Assembly: GCA_008360975.2 (NCBI GenBank)
Contig: CM039182.1
Coordinates: forward strand, 53,084,491-53,148,490
Direction of reading: 5' to 3'
From: Lichenostomus cassidix
Lineage: Eukaryota; Chordata; Aves; Passeriformes; Meliphagidae
DNA: 64,000 nt
Below the pieces are notes generated by a model. It worked only from the letters and a program-made list of their open reading frames with translations. It ran no database searches and was not told where the DNA came from. The stretch's first letter is position 1; each line of letters begins with the position of its first letter. Made by a program: the position numbers and the translations under genes. This document shows positions 1 through 12,265 of the stretch, piece after piece.

Positions 1-48
1 TAATTGCCAGAGGTCCTAGGGTTTCTCTGCACACATACACACAAAAGA

Positions 49-133
49 CCCACAAACAACAACAAAAAAAAAAAAACCAAAACAAAACAAAACAAAAAAA
101 AAACCCAAGAAACAAAAAGAACAACAACAAAAT
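49..133. repeat. A-rich low-complexity tract
   Basis: The + strand is almost pure A with scattered C and G, including AAC and AAAAC steps. It is simple sequence. It could be the decayed tail of an old retroposed copy, but no body of such a copy is visible on either side. Confidence 0.8.
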
Positions 134-1647
134 CAGCCTGAACCAAAATAACAGTTGGGTTTAGTTCATACAATTAGTTATTTTGAGCAAGTCTGTGTGT
201 GGGCACTTTTTTCTACACTAGCAGGTTTTGTTTCCATTTAATTTTAGCTTTTTGGTTGCTTTTCCTTTAGGCAATTTTCTCTCAAAATTTCCTTTCTTGA
301 GGTAATGTAAATTATGTTTGCAGGAGGCCTAATCTCAAGGAAAATCCAAGGAAAAAGCAACCATAATGAGATTGCAATTGCATCCATGAAAGAATGGATT
401 AAAAGTAGCTGTGTCAAAGGCACATTGGAAAAATGGAATTCACATACTAACACTAGAACTAGAGATGCTGAAGTGAATGCCTGCTCTGCCATGATGCTGG
501 TAGATTGCTCCTGAACACAGTACAATTTAACAGAGTCTAATCATCAGATTACAATTTCAGTATAAGGAACTGATTCCTTGTATCCAGAAACACATTTCCA
601 AAGTCTGTGTGTTAGTCTTCCAAGTGTATTTGTATTTAACTATTAAAGAGCAGTTTCTTTTTTTCTTCATTTGCCTTTCTATTGCTTATCAGATACAGTT
701 GCATATCAGTATATAGCTCTTGCCGAAAAAGAAATAACATGCTGTAGAAATGACCATAACTATTTGCTAATAACTTTGACACGAATTTGACTGAAAAGTC
801 CACCTCATAAAATATGAATTTGCATTGTTCAGCAGTAAATCACAAGGGCTCACATAGCTTTCTCATAACTAAATTTTAACTGAACTTTCCATTCTTAACA
901 AGGCAGCCCAATTTCAGAAAGCTATATCAGCCACTTCCTTAATCCACAAAGCTCAGAGGCTATCTTCTGCACTGAGCATGCAAAAATGTTTAATGCTAAC
1001 ACAAATACCTTTCATAGATTATTGTGATTCTCAGGCTGATTTCTAAGCCAGCTGTTCTCGGACTGATTCAATGTGCAGATTTCATTTTAAACCAGAGTAA
1101 TTCCCAAGTTACCTGCCATATAACTAGATCCTACAGGTGTAGGGCATGTTTGTAATGCTTATTCATCCACTCGCAGGGGAAAAAAATCCTAAAATCAAAT
1201 AATTTGTGTAGCTTTCTTGGATTCTAATGTTTTCTCCCCAACTTTCAGATACTATGTCAACAGAAGAATGCCAGGAATTACTTCATGCTTTATATATGTA
1301 CCTGTTAGAGATTACATTCATTAATTTCAAAGCCAGATGCTATTTTGGTTGAAGTAATCCTTGATAGTACACTTTTTAAAGATATATATGTATATATGTG
1401 TTACATTCCAGTAAGAAAAACTTGCCATGAGATACAAACATTTAAATCTACCTTGATTATAGATCTATTACAGCTTTGGGTTTTTTCATATAAGTAGTGC
1501 AACTAGCTTCTTACTCCTCCCAGGGCTTATTCTCTGTAGAGCAATTTTGATAAAGAAACAACACCAAATACAAAGGAAAATTATGAAAATATATGAAACT
1601 CATCAGAAGAAACTAATCATCATCTAATAGTGAGGTCAACCATAGTA
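134..1647. other. Unique AT-rich noncoding stretch
   Basis: I see no exon-like frame, RNA gene or recognisable repeat here. Two small frames overlap on opposite strands near 244-525 and neither resembles a known protein. A short alternating purine-pyrimidine run (TATATATGTATATATG) lies near 1383-1398. Confidence 0.6.
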
Positions 1648-1748
1648 CCGACTGTTGAGCTGGGAATTCAAACAATTAGATTTTAACCTATCAACTCTGT
1701 GATCACAGGCAAATCATGTTCCATTGCCATATCTTTGTATTTCCTGTA
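1648..1748 (+). repeat. Possible MIR SINE remnant
   Basis: The order of words matches the MIR core: an ACTG...GGGAATTCAAA part, then CTGTGATCACAGGCAAATCA (compare the MIR 'ctgtgtgacc ttgggcaagtca' stretch), then a TTTGTATTTCC part where MIR has its 'cagtttcc' word. MIR is an ancient tRNA-derived SINE found across amniotes, so a strongly diverged copy in a bird is expected. The match is by eye only and the copy is badly worn. Confidence 0.35.
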
Positions 1749-4700
1749 CAGTTGTGTTAGGCTTGTCTACTTAGATTATAAAAAGTTAGGAAACCCAGTC
1801 GCTGCTTACTATTTGTTTATACAGGGACTGACAGAATGGGCCCCACTTTATATTGGAATGAAATACAAATAACATTTTTCTGATATTCTGTCTCCCAGAG
1901 ATGCTTCAGAGGAATATGAACCACTGTCCCAAGTTATATCTGATAAACTATGCATTACTCTGTTGTGGGAAAGATTTCTTTCTAATCCCAAATACATCTG
2001 TCTTGCTGTGCTGTAAATGATAGTTTCTGGGCAGAGAGCATACTAATTGTAGGATTAAACCCTTAGCTAACTCTTGGGTGGAAACAACTTCCCCTAACAT
2101 GGTAGAAAACACATGTTGGCCTCTGTCTGCAAACCCTTGAACATCACAGCCCTGCTCTTGACTGGGATATTTAGGTACTCTATTGAACTATGTCTGTGCA
2201 ATATAATGCAATTAAAATTAAATAATAACTAGTTATCAAAAAGTATTATTGAGATTTTAGTGGCTCCAGTATTGCTTAGTCTGGTTTAGTTACTCTTTGA
2301 AGGCAGAGACAATTGTGCTGAATGTAATGAATTCTGCACCTCCTTCAAATAAGTAGCACACAAACTTAGAGCTGAAAAATTAACTATGATTTCTGCTAAG
2401 CATCTTAGGATCATTTTAACTTTACAAAGACACAGACATTTGAAACTTTTTGAATCTAAAATATATCTTTGCACATAATATTTTGCTGTAACATTTCTCA
2501 TTTTGGTGGACGTACACATTATATTCTATTCTCAAAGGTGAATGACTGACACTGCTGATATGACACAGACACCATTGGCAAGCTTCTAAAAACAGCTGGC
2601 CCCCAACATCTTCAACATCTTTTCTTCCCACGGGTATGTAGAGCAGGCAGATACCAAACTGCCAAACACAAATGTGGAGGAAATATTTCAGAAATTATTC
2701 TGAGTACATCTCATCTTCTTAGGGCTCTTCAGTCAAAAGACATCTCGCTAGCAAAATACTAAAATTCCCATATTGTTAAAATGTACTGAAAATGCTGGAG
2801 GCAACCACACTTTTCAAGAAAATCTAGATTGTTTGATGAAGTTACTTGTTTCCTTCTAATTTTTATGGTTGTGGTTGCAGTGCCAACACAAGCAGTACCA
2901 CTCATTCAAGAGTTCTCCACTATATTTTGCAATATTGAAGCAAATCCCCGTGCCAGAAAGCATTAGTAATCTTAAGAGCAAAACTAGCTGGGTGAATAGG
3001 GGGAATAGAGTAAGATCAGGTATGCAGTGGGTTGTGGCAAGAAAGGTTTTTTATGCTCAGGAGATCAGAAAAACACATTTGTGCTAGGGAAAACACAATT
3101 CATCTAGAGAATAGGATTAAGGATTCTAGAGGAGAAGGCAATGACTCCCATCCTTAGTTTCTAATCCCAGCACCTTCCAGCTCCTCTCTGCCCTTATCCT
3201 AAGGTGGCCTAACCAATCACCTGTTACCACAGAGAAGTCTGCCTTTCCAGCTAAGGCATCTCTGTATTTCTCTGCTTGGCACTACTCTTTGGTGTAATTT
3301 GTGAGCTATGACCACATGTGCCAAACTGTCACCCTTTCACAGAGACCATAAAAACTAACATCAAAGCAGAGAAACATTCATAATGGCTCAGTACATGAGA
3401 CCACTGTCTGACAATGGTTAAAAGTGGATGCTCTTGAAGGTGTATGAGAATACAGGAGGAACATCTGTTATTTCTCCACTATATTTTTACACCTTCTAGC
3501 AGCTCACCATCTAGCTCCAGTATCTCACCCTGCTTTTATGCATACTGCTCTGTTTTCCCAAATCCCTCTCCCTAGTCTCCTATTAACCAATGCCTAATTA
3601 AACAAGCTGAGGTTAATCAACACAAGAAACTTAATATACCATGAGATAATTTATCCCATATAGCTCAATTACTCATCAATTTTAATGCTCTTTTTTATGC
3701 CCAAAGCCCACGGCTCTCCATGGCATTTTCCACTGAAGCCTAAACTTTATTCTCCCTCACTCCTTTTCCCACTCATTCTCCAAAACCTTCTACTACCCTT
3801 AAAAATAGAATACTCTGAATGCTTTATATTCCTCACTGTTTACATTTTTCCAGTTTCTCAATAATCAATGTACTCGCTCACCTATTTCTTCCATAAAGCT
3901 GACCAGTTGTACATTATAGAGTGAAAGCAACGCTTGAGACAGAAAGATTAGCAAGTGTTTCTGACTGAAGTGACCATGTTTGTTGAATTCTTTTCCGAAT
4001 TTGTTAGATCTCTGCAACTGGGTTTTGACCTTAATGATAAGCCAAGTTACCCTACTTTGCAGCATGCACTGCACCAACATGTTTTAAGCAGGTGTGGGAA
4101 AATTCAGCAAAGCACTAATGACTCCTAAAAGTGCTAACAGAACCTCAATTCATGCTGAAAGATGTAATGCGAATTTAATACACAGAGAAAAATTTTGTAA
4201 TTTCTGTCTGGGTCATCCAGTCTTCTTTAGAGGCCGACCACAAACCAAACTAAACCACAATCAGATAAACAAATCAAATAGGGTGGACTTGTTTCATTTT
4301 ATATTATTTAGAACATTCAGAGAAACTACGTCCATGCAACAGCAATCTTAGGGTACCACAGACTTCTATATTGGATACGAGAAACAGCCTTTCTTGTCAG
4401 GAAAATCCCAATGCTGCTTTCTTGAGTGACTCAAAGGAAAGACATGGCCATTGCATCTTTATTCTCTCACCTAGGTCAACCAACAGGAGTGGACTCTTTT
4501 ATGTAAAAGGTCTAGATACTCAGCTTCATAAGCATGGCACTGCAATAGGCTAATCCAGGAGAGCAAATGCTTTCCTTCAATCTTTATTCCCAACCAACTT
4601 TGACTCATAACATGCCTAGAGAGAAATAAAACCACAGTTTTCACAAATGACTGTGTAGGAGCTCAAGACGCTTTTACGACTAGATTTGAGCTGCTTGTTG

Positions 4701-7059
4701 TAGCCCTAATTAAAAGAAAGTGCACTATATGAAGCTCAGTCCTTAATATATCTTCAGGTGAGTAACCAAAATCAAAAACCAAATCACTTATCAACTTTGC
4801 AAAGTTCATCTTAATCTTTTTGTGCTCTGGCTGGCTTCTTCTGTAAAGACCTATGAATCCTTTTAAAAATATTATACAATATCAGTCCAAATTCTTTTAA
4901 AATCACTGTGTTCTGCTTGGTTTATAGACAGAGACACGTTTGTTCTACATACATGAAGAACATGTCTGCTTTATATGGTGTACTTTCTATGACATGTGGA
5001 AACTGCTGTTGCATTCTATGGCAAAGAACGGCAAGCAAATAATCAACAGCAAGCAAATAATCCTTACATCTGTATACAAGCAAACCCACAAGTTTCACAG
5101 AAGTTGCTCATGTTGGATATTTTCTAGACTGAGAAAGACAGAAAGGAAAATCCTGATTTTTTTTCATTATTTTAATGAAAGCAGTGATAATTTCATTAAT
5201 CCCACTCATACTAAATTATATTTTACACCTTGAACACTGTTTAATAGGGTTAAGATCTGAGTTTTTAAATTAAGCTTTGGCTCTTGCTATCCACCACATT
5301 TAAAGACCATAAATAATGATGCTTTCAAATAAAGATTTAGAACCAGATTCCAGACATATTTAGTCTTTTAAGCATAGTGTAAAATCAATTTAAAGGACTG
5401 TAAAACATAACTTAGGAACCAACATAGTGAACGCTGTCTTTCAGATTTTCTGAGCACAGAAATAAGGTCCCTTTCTAAGAGGCCAGAAACTGACAATGCT
5501 GTGAAAGTAAATCACTGATGAATAAAAATTCTCTTTTTTGTTATTTCTGGATAAAAATGATAATGAAGACATACAAATAATGTGCTATTTTCATTACAAA
5601 CTAGTACCAAGTTGAAAATAACCTTTCAGGGAGAAACTACAGCTAAAGGAAAGTTCTTAAGAAAGGAGTAAAAAATAAGGGAGAAAAGAGAAAGCAACTG
5701 TGAATGTAGGAATATAATGGAAGAAAATGTTATTATGGTTTAGGAGAACTTCTTCTGTTCATCCACATCTGAATCCTCATCCAGATATGTCAACATCAAT
5801 GGTAATAATAGTAATATGACCATGTGGAAAAATTCCTTGACTGCACTATAGCACTGTAGCATAGGAATAGGAATACACTGAAATCAACATCTTTCCAAGA
5901 TTTGGAAATTTTAAATTAAATTATAGAAACAGTGAAGGTCTGAGTCCTATTAGAAGACTGATCTACATGGTGTAGTGATTCCCTTAAGCACAAATCAAAT
6001 ACTGGCTGTGATATAGGAATAAGCTCTTCAGAACTGTTAAAAAAAGAGGGGGAAAAGGATGAAAAAGTCTACAGAATTGTAATACATGGTGCATAAGGAC
6101 GAATACATGTAAAAAAACCCAGTGTTTCTCATATGATGAATTCAATATAAGTTCTTGATGTTATTCTCTAGTACAACTGTGAGTAATTTACATTAATTGA
6201 TGGTATAAACTCAGAAGAAATAAATTCCATACCAGAACATCTAGATTGCCATTTCAGCTGGTTACATGCAATTAAGCATCCTACATGGTTTCAGGTTGCT
6301 TCCTTGTCAAAAAATGTCTTATCCTTATCAAATTACATTTTTGACATTCCCTGTACAAATCTGATGGGGAGCAACCATCGGATAGAGACATAAAATTCTA
6401 GCACTTACACTCACCTGCTATTCCATTTTATATAAAGTAATTACTCTGTGTGGTTACAGTCCAGCAAACCATTTCAGCATGTGCTTAAATGACCCAGCCT
6501 CCACAGCTGCAATGAATGATGATGCTGTTTGCTAACTTAACTCTTAGGTTATTGTGAAGATCTCACTAACACTCACATGGAGAAATGACGTTTTAGAGCA
6601 ACTGCAGCATTCTAATCACTATGACCAGTAAACTTTCCTTAGAACAACAATAAACTTTTTCTATGATCCATGCAAATCTGCCTGGCTTTAACAGGCTTGG
6701 GAACTTTACCCTTAGTATCTTCCCTTCATGAAGTGTATCCCACCCAGCCCTAATCTCCATACTGTCCACAGTCTGGCTAGGCATGGCATTTGTCTCATTT
6801 GTACTGATATATCCTTTTTTCTTTCCAAGAGAAACGAGGGTAGGTGAGAGCAAGGGACAATGAGAGTGCAGATCACAGGGAGTGGGGATGTGTAGCCAGC
6901 TGGATCTGTGAGCTGTGAAGCTCTCTAGATTGCAGAGAGCGGACTCTTAGAGATCGGAGATAAAGAGCAGGAGAAGAGGCAATGACAGACCAGAGCCTGG
7001 AACATGTCATTTCTCCTCTGCAGTAAGGAAAGAACAGCTCAGTGATGAGTAGTTATTCA
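1749..7059. other. Unique noncoding stretch of about 5.3 kb
   Basis: No coding exon or clear transposon was recognised. Open frames are all under 100 codons and look like chance. A 14-bp word, GCAAGCAAATAATC, occurs twice at 5031-5044 and 5049-5062. A purine-rich patch at about 6840-7010 stands out in composition but has no recognisable identity. Confidence 0.55.
5031..5062. repeat. 14-bp direct duplication
   Basis: GCAAGCAAATAATC is present twice with four bases between the copies. It is a small local duplication, probably from replication slippage. Confidence 0.8.
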
Positions 7060-7142
7060 AGGACTGCAGCACAAGAATTCATTTATTGTGACCTTAAGGA
7101 AATCACTTTTTGTCCCTATGAAATGAGGATAATAGTTCTTAA
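7060..7142 (+). repeat. MIR SINE remnant
   Basis: TGTGACCTTAAGGAAATCAC followed by TGAAATGAGGATAATAGT reproduces two linked MIR words in the right order and spacing: 'tgtgacc-ttgggcaagtcac' and 'tgtaaaatggggataatagt'. The orientation is +. The 5' tRNA-like part is not recognisable. Confidence 0.5.
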
Positions 7143-8795
7143 GTGGTTCCCAAGAAAAGGTTTATGATTTTATCCATTGCTTTGATGCAATGATAGATCC
7201 ATTAAAGTATCTTAGGCAAAATGGAGCTGTGTTTTCCAAATAAATTCATGCAAAAAGAGGTTAACATTGGTACAAACGAAGAGCCAAAATTATTTATAAA
7301 GTATGTATGAGTTAAGGTAATTACTACTTTTAACACTAATGAAACAGACTGGTATGATTACTAAGGGCATACTGCAACACCAGAATGGATACTTCCTTCC
7401 TTATTTCAAAGAGAAAAGCAAGGTCACTTTCAGCACTTATGCCTAGGCATTTGCCTTCTCCTGTGGAGAACCAATTCTAAGAAGAAACATGACTTTTTTT
7501 CCAATACTGACTGAAAGTACCAAATTAAAGACAAGTGAAACTGCTATCTTTTTGATGCAGGTACCTAGTCAGGAACCTGCCTACTACCTGCCTACTAGAC
7601 CAGAACAGTGTCCTTGAAGTGATTTTATGCAAGTAGCTTACAACTGCTTTCAGATGGATATGGTTTAAGAACTTTGAGAAAATGATTTTAGCAATTCAGA
7701 TCTCAATGGCCATATTTTTGCCATACATGAAAATGGTCTAATCCTCATGTTTCCATTAACACCTGTTATAGTACAACTTACTGTCCTTGTCTCAGTTTCT
7801 TCTAAACATACAGATGACAGATTCTGAAAAGGATCAAATATTATAAAGTCTTCCAAAGGACACCTTACACGAAGGATGAGATACTGAAAGTAAAGAAAAT
7901 GAACCTTCATTTTAGCAGTGTGCCTTTAAGGCATTAATAACAGAGGCTAAAACAGCAACAGGAAACTTTTCCAAACTGGCTATGATTATTTGTTCTAATT
8001 CTGTATACTGCCCCAAGGAATTTGAACACCCATTGAAACCAGGGATCCTCCTTTACACAAGGAGACATAAAACATAATCTCATCGATTTTAAGGCAAGTA
8101 ACTTCCAAGGGATTTGCTAGAGCGATTTATTTGCAACAGGTTTGCTGCAATAATAACTTTTCACTACAAGTATGCAATGTTTCTCTTTCACAAAATAGTT
8201 CCACTTCATTTTCTATCAGAGGGCCACCAATCCTTCATGCCAGGATTTCATAAAATTAATAAATCTACTTCCATAATCCTTGCTGCTTATACTGACAAAT
8301 GTAATAAATAAACTACAGGATGCAAAACTCTGGAAGCCTACTGGGATTTATTTTCTTTTTTTTCCCTAGACAAGCTTTACAGAGTAGCACTTCTGAGACC
8401 TGCTCATGTGCTGTGAATCTAATCCTTAGCAATTTCCTCTTTTCTCAAATAACCCAAATATTTTATGAATAGTGAAGGATTTCCTTTATTAAACAACACT
8501 TCTTGTTTGGGTTTTTTTTCCCTATGTGAGTTCTTTTCAAGGAAATACACTTTGAAACATTTGGATGTTCTCAGGTAGACTTTCACAAGATACACACCTT
8601 AGGAAACAGGTAAAACTTAACTGAAAAGGACATGTCCTGCACCTTAAGGCAGTTCAACTGGTGAGAGAATGGAGGCCAAACCTGACAGGACCTAAAACCA
8701 ACCATGGGAGTCTTTCTTTTTCTAACTTGGTCATAGCAGGCATTTCAATGCAACTTTTTCTTTTTATGCTTTTATCTCTGTAAAAAATTTGCTGC
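7143..8795. other. Unique noncoding stretch
   Basis: No gene or transposon recognised. The only local feature is an exact 11-bp tandem duplication, CCTGCCTACTA, at 7576-7597. Confidence 0.55.
7576..7597. repeat. 11-bp exact tandem duplication
   Basis: CCTGCCTACTA occurs twice back to back with no gap (7576-7586 and 7587-7597). No function is implied. Confidence 0.85.
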
Positions 8796-8820
8796 TTTTT
8801 TTTTTTTTTTTTTTTTTTTT
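8796..8820. repeat. T25 homopolymer
   Basis: This is an uninterrupted run of 25 T on the + strand. Read on the - strand it could be the poly-A tail of a retroposed copy. However, the - strand sequence just upstream shows no AATAAA and no recognisable gene body, so a plain homopolymer is the safer call. Confidence 0.9.
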
Positions 8821-10248
8821 GCAAATCACACATAGATCGATTTTTCAGTGTTGATGAGCCAGTGAGGTCACATTGGCTTCTAATATTTTCTTTTTCTTGT
8901 CCTCTTGTCACCAAAATGTGGGTGTTGCCCACTGTTCCATCTGTAACAGAAGGTGTTGCCCTATTAACAGAACAACCATGCTTACATGCCTCTCTTCTGC
9001 AGCTAGGCCTGCACCTCTGCCTCTGACCCCATCCTTTGGCTTCTGTAATTTTAGCTGGCAAGTGTGTTAGTGCACACACTCATGCCTATAGTGACGTCAA
9101 AAAATATGAGGAAACAATGCCAACCCAATGGAAATCAAAGTATACTACAGCATTGATCCATCTGCTAAAAACATCTGATTTTTTGCTACAGAAAGAGCAG
9201 TCTGAAATACAGGTCTTCAGGAAAAAGCACAGTGGTTCTTATCTGCTACCCCACATAATGGCTCTAGTCACAAGTCTACCTTATCCTTCTGCTGCTGAGA
9301 GACACCCTTGATTTGCCTGGGAAATGGGGAAGAGGGCAATGTAAGCACAACTACTCCATTATTTCTTGTTTATTCTGAAAGGAGCAATAAAGAGATAAAC
9401 ACAAATCTTGGCTGGAATAATAATGACAAAAAACAATTGAGGATTTTTTTTGACAGTTGGTTACCTTCAGGAAGTCTTATAGTCTAAAACTCACGCTTCA
9501 GCAAGAAGAAAAACTGCTTAAAATTTCTTTAAACTGACAAGCAACATTTAAGAAATTAATCAAATTGAAAAAAAATTCATTTTGCTACACATCCAGCGCC
9601 AAATTAAATATTACAGGAGCACTGAAAATGTGAAGAAAATGCCCCATGAGGCATAGAAAACAATTAGTGGGCAAAAAAGGAGATGTATTCAGTGCACCCC
9701 TCACCCTAGAAGTCCAAGCCAATTACAGTAGAAATAGTCAGTGATTCAGCACAAAGGTTCCTTGGCAGACTAGTGAGGAAAAGGCACAATTCCAGCTGGG
9801 TCAATCAGACAAAAAAAAATGCAATAGTGCATCATAAGGGCAGGATTTGAGTTTGCAGCCCTTAAAAAGGGGGACATTTAATTCAGTTCATGTAATTCCT
9901 AAGAGGACCTTCTTCATTTATATTTGCTCTCAAAACATAAGCCTAAAAGTAATTTGTAATCATAGGGTCAAAAAATCCTGCAACCATAACGGATCTCTCC
10001 CATAGCTCAACTCAAGGAATGATGCATTTCTGGAGAGGTGGACTCTGACACTTCTGGGAAGAACAGAGCACAACTCAAAATTTAACCATCAAGGATTCTG
10101 TCATGCTTTTTCCTGAAAAGGAGGAGAGGGGACAAAAAGAGGAGCTTCAGGTAGTTGCTCCGAAGACATGTTGAAGAAGTCTTGAACTTAACTAATGACA
10201 GAAATTATCATAAAAGGAAGCTCAGGGGTTTTGGGGGGCTTTTTTTCC
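8821..10248. other. Unique noncoding stretch
   Basis: No exon or repeat family was recognised. The stretch at about 8870-9070 is somewhat C-rich and opens a frame on each strand, but neither frame resembles a known protein and they overlap each other. Confidence 0.5.
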
Positions 10249-10265
10249 TTTTTTTTTTTTTTTTT
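10249..10265. repeat. T17 homopolymer
   Basis: A run of 17 T follows a short G-rich patch (GGGG then GGGGGG, 10225-10238). It is simple sequence with no retrocopy body apparent. Confidence 0.85.
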
Positions 10266-11454
10266 CTGACAGGAGAGCCAAAATTTTTATCATTGTCAGA
10301 GACGAGATCTAGACCTTCTATCTGCCATAGGCTGAGAACTCCAGGTCTTGAGTAGGCATGAACCATTTGTAAAATTTATCTTGGAAGAGCTATAGATTAG
10401 GAAAATTATAATGGAGAATATAAAATAGAGAAAGGAATCACAAAAAGTGGAGACAGCTCACACCTATGGAGGAAAAAATAAAGAGTGAAATGTTTAGGGC
10501 CCAAAATACTAGAGAGCAGGAGGAGGAGAGGAGAGTTTGGTATAAAAAGTGATGAAAAGGTAACTGAGGTGCTTACCATTGAGATTCAGAAGAAATGCTG
10601 CTGGAGCAAGAAGATGGGATATATGAGGAAGAGTCATCACTTACAATTGAGGAAGTTCTTATGATCACAAGAATTTTTCATAATGTGCTCAGCCAACTGT
10701 GGTTGACTTGGTGAATAACACAGTTAGGAACAGGAGTGAAATAACTGAGCTAAGGGACAGTGTGGTAGAGGCCAACAGCTGATTTGACAAAAGACAGCAA
10801 AAAGAAAAAGCTAATTTGGATTCTGTCAAAAAAAAAGTCAACTGCATGGATTTAAGCTTCACACAGAAAGAAAAGGAAAGCAACTTCAAGATACATTCTC
10901 AGCTTCTGCAGTTATCCAAGAAGTGCTTTTCGAAATTAATTTATCTTAAAGCTGCAGACATAATAAAATATATATCCTTTAATAATATTTTAAAAGCATA
11001 TGTATGTATGATCTTATTTGCTTAAAAATAAAAAGATGAAGTTAAAATAAATTTTTTACCGTATAAAAAAATCCCCAAACAAACTCCATGTCTTCTTACC
11101 CTTCTAATAATACAACCACAAAACACCACAATACAAATACTGTTCTTGTAAAACAATTGTCCTTACAGTGATACCAATGGTGACAGAAGTGTGAGGTTCA
11201 TCAATTTTACAGTCCAGCTGGAAGAGTGTGCGCATGTGTTACTGTTCCACAGCACTCATATAAAATATTTAGAACATAATAATTTTAAGGTGATATTGTC
11301 AATATTTAAATAATGCTAGATCTCTTATTTTTTTCAATACTATTGTTTCAGATAACACCTGGCAAGTCTATAATTAAAAGAGAACAAGGGATTTATTTCC
11401 TACTGCCCAACACAGACAGCATGCAGAAAGCAGGTTTCACAAAAGCTTTCAGAT
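10266..11454. other. Unique AT-rich stretch, purine-rich at its start
   Basis: From about 10370 to 10900 the + strand is A/G-rich. I recognise no gene, repeat family or RNA here. Confidence 0.5.
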
Positions 11455-11600
11455 GAGGCTGTGGGATCTCCACCCTCAAGGTTTTCAAGGCTCAACAGAC
11501 AAAGCCCCAACCAACCTGGTCTGAATTCAGTACTTAGCCTGCTCTGTCCAGCAGGATTTTGGGATGCAGAAGATCCAGTATGAACGATTTCAGTATTTAT
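11455..11600 (+). mobile_element. CR1 LINE 3' fragment, degraded
   Basis: The run of words 'gtgggatctccaccctcaag', then 'gttttcaaggctcaacagac', then 'caacctggtctgaattcagt' follows the CR1 3' part: the end of the ORF2 frame ('...lle..fk..ld...') running into the 3' UTR ('gagcaacctggtctag...'). The copy is well diverged and the terminal short repeats are not clear. Recognition is by eye; no full-length source is present. Confidence 0.5.
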
Positions 11601-11909
11601 CTCCTGGCAGCCCATCCTGGTAAAAGGCCCCTAGTTAAGCAGTGCATTCATGACTCACTTGAGCAAACAAGATTAAAGAAAATGCAGAGGTAAAGCAGGT
11701 ATTTGAACAATACCATTTGATGAGGGAGTGAGAGTGGTAAACTCAGTATCTGACACAGGGAAATGAGATAAAATCTGACAAAACAGTATCTGGAGAATCA
11801 CAAGTAGCCTCCATCAGTGTTGTCTTCTGTATTGCTTGGTATTGAACTTGTCTTCCCCATAAAAAAAATTTTTAAACATGGTGTTACATAACTTTTAATA
11901 AGATTCGGT
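11601..11909. other. Unique spacer between CR1 and LTR pieces
   Basis: AT-rich sequence with no recognised feature. Confidence 0.5.
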
Positions 11910-12265
11910 TCTGGCCAGGCCAGGGTAATTTTTGCAGTACCCTGGAAGGGGCATGGCTGGGACCTGGAGTTTATTCTATACCACCTCAGGCCATTGCCAG
12001 GGGCAGGGGTAAGGGACTCTATTCAAGGGAAAAGGGGCTCCTACCAGTTGAGACAATGTGGTAGAGGGAGTTGTCTGGCATTGTCTATTATTGGGGTTTT
12101 TTTTCCATGAGAATAATTTCTTTTCTTATACCCTCTGTCATTAGTATTGTTTCTGTTAGTGTTGTTTTCCTGCCTCATTTCTATTTCCAGTTAATTATTC
12201 TAATCTCAACCTGTGATTTTTACCTTTTGTGCCTCAAATTGGAGGGAGAGGGCATGGTTTTACTG
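11910..12265 (+). mobile_element. Degraded ERVL-type LTR fragment
   Basis: Several words match avian ERVL-family LTRs as I know them, in the expected + order: TTCTATACCACCTCAGGCCA (11973-11992) in U3, a T-rich stretch with TTAGTATTGTTTCTGTTAGT, then TTTCTATTTCCAGTTAATTA, TCTAATCTCAACCTGTGATT and TTTACCTTTTGTGCC as the R/U5 part. The usual poly-A signal ATTAAA is worn to TTAATT. I could not find TG/CA ends or a target duplication, so both ends are probably lost. It is noncoding retroviral debris, older than the two LTRs at 19.6-21.8 kb. Confidence 0.55.

Noticed and set aside
5950..6040. MIR-like words near GGTGTAGTGATTCCC
   Set aside because: Only the first word fits; the core and 3' words do not follow in order.
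8654..9079. 141-codon - strand frame and T25 run as a processed pseudogene
   Set aside because: The poly-A-like run encodes a lysine string in the middle of the frame. No AATAAA or known protein lies upstream, and processed pseudogenes are rare in birds.
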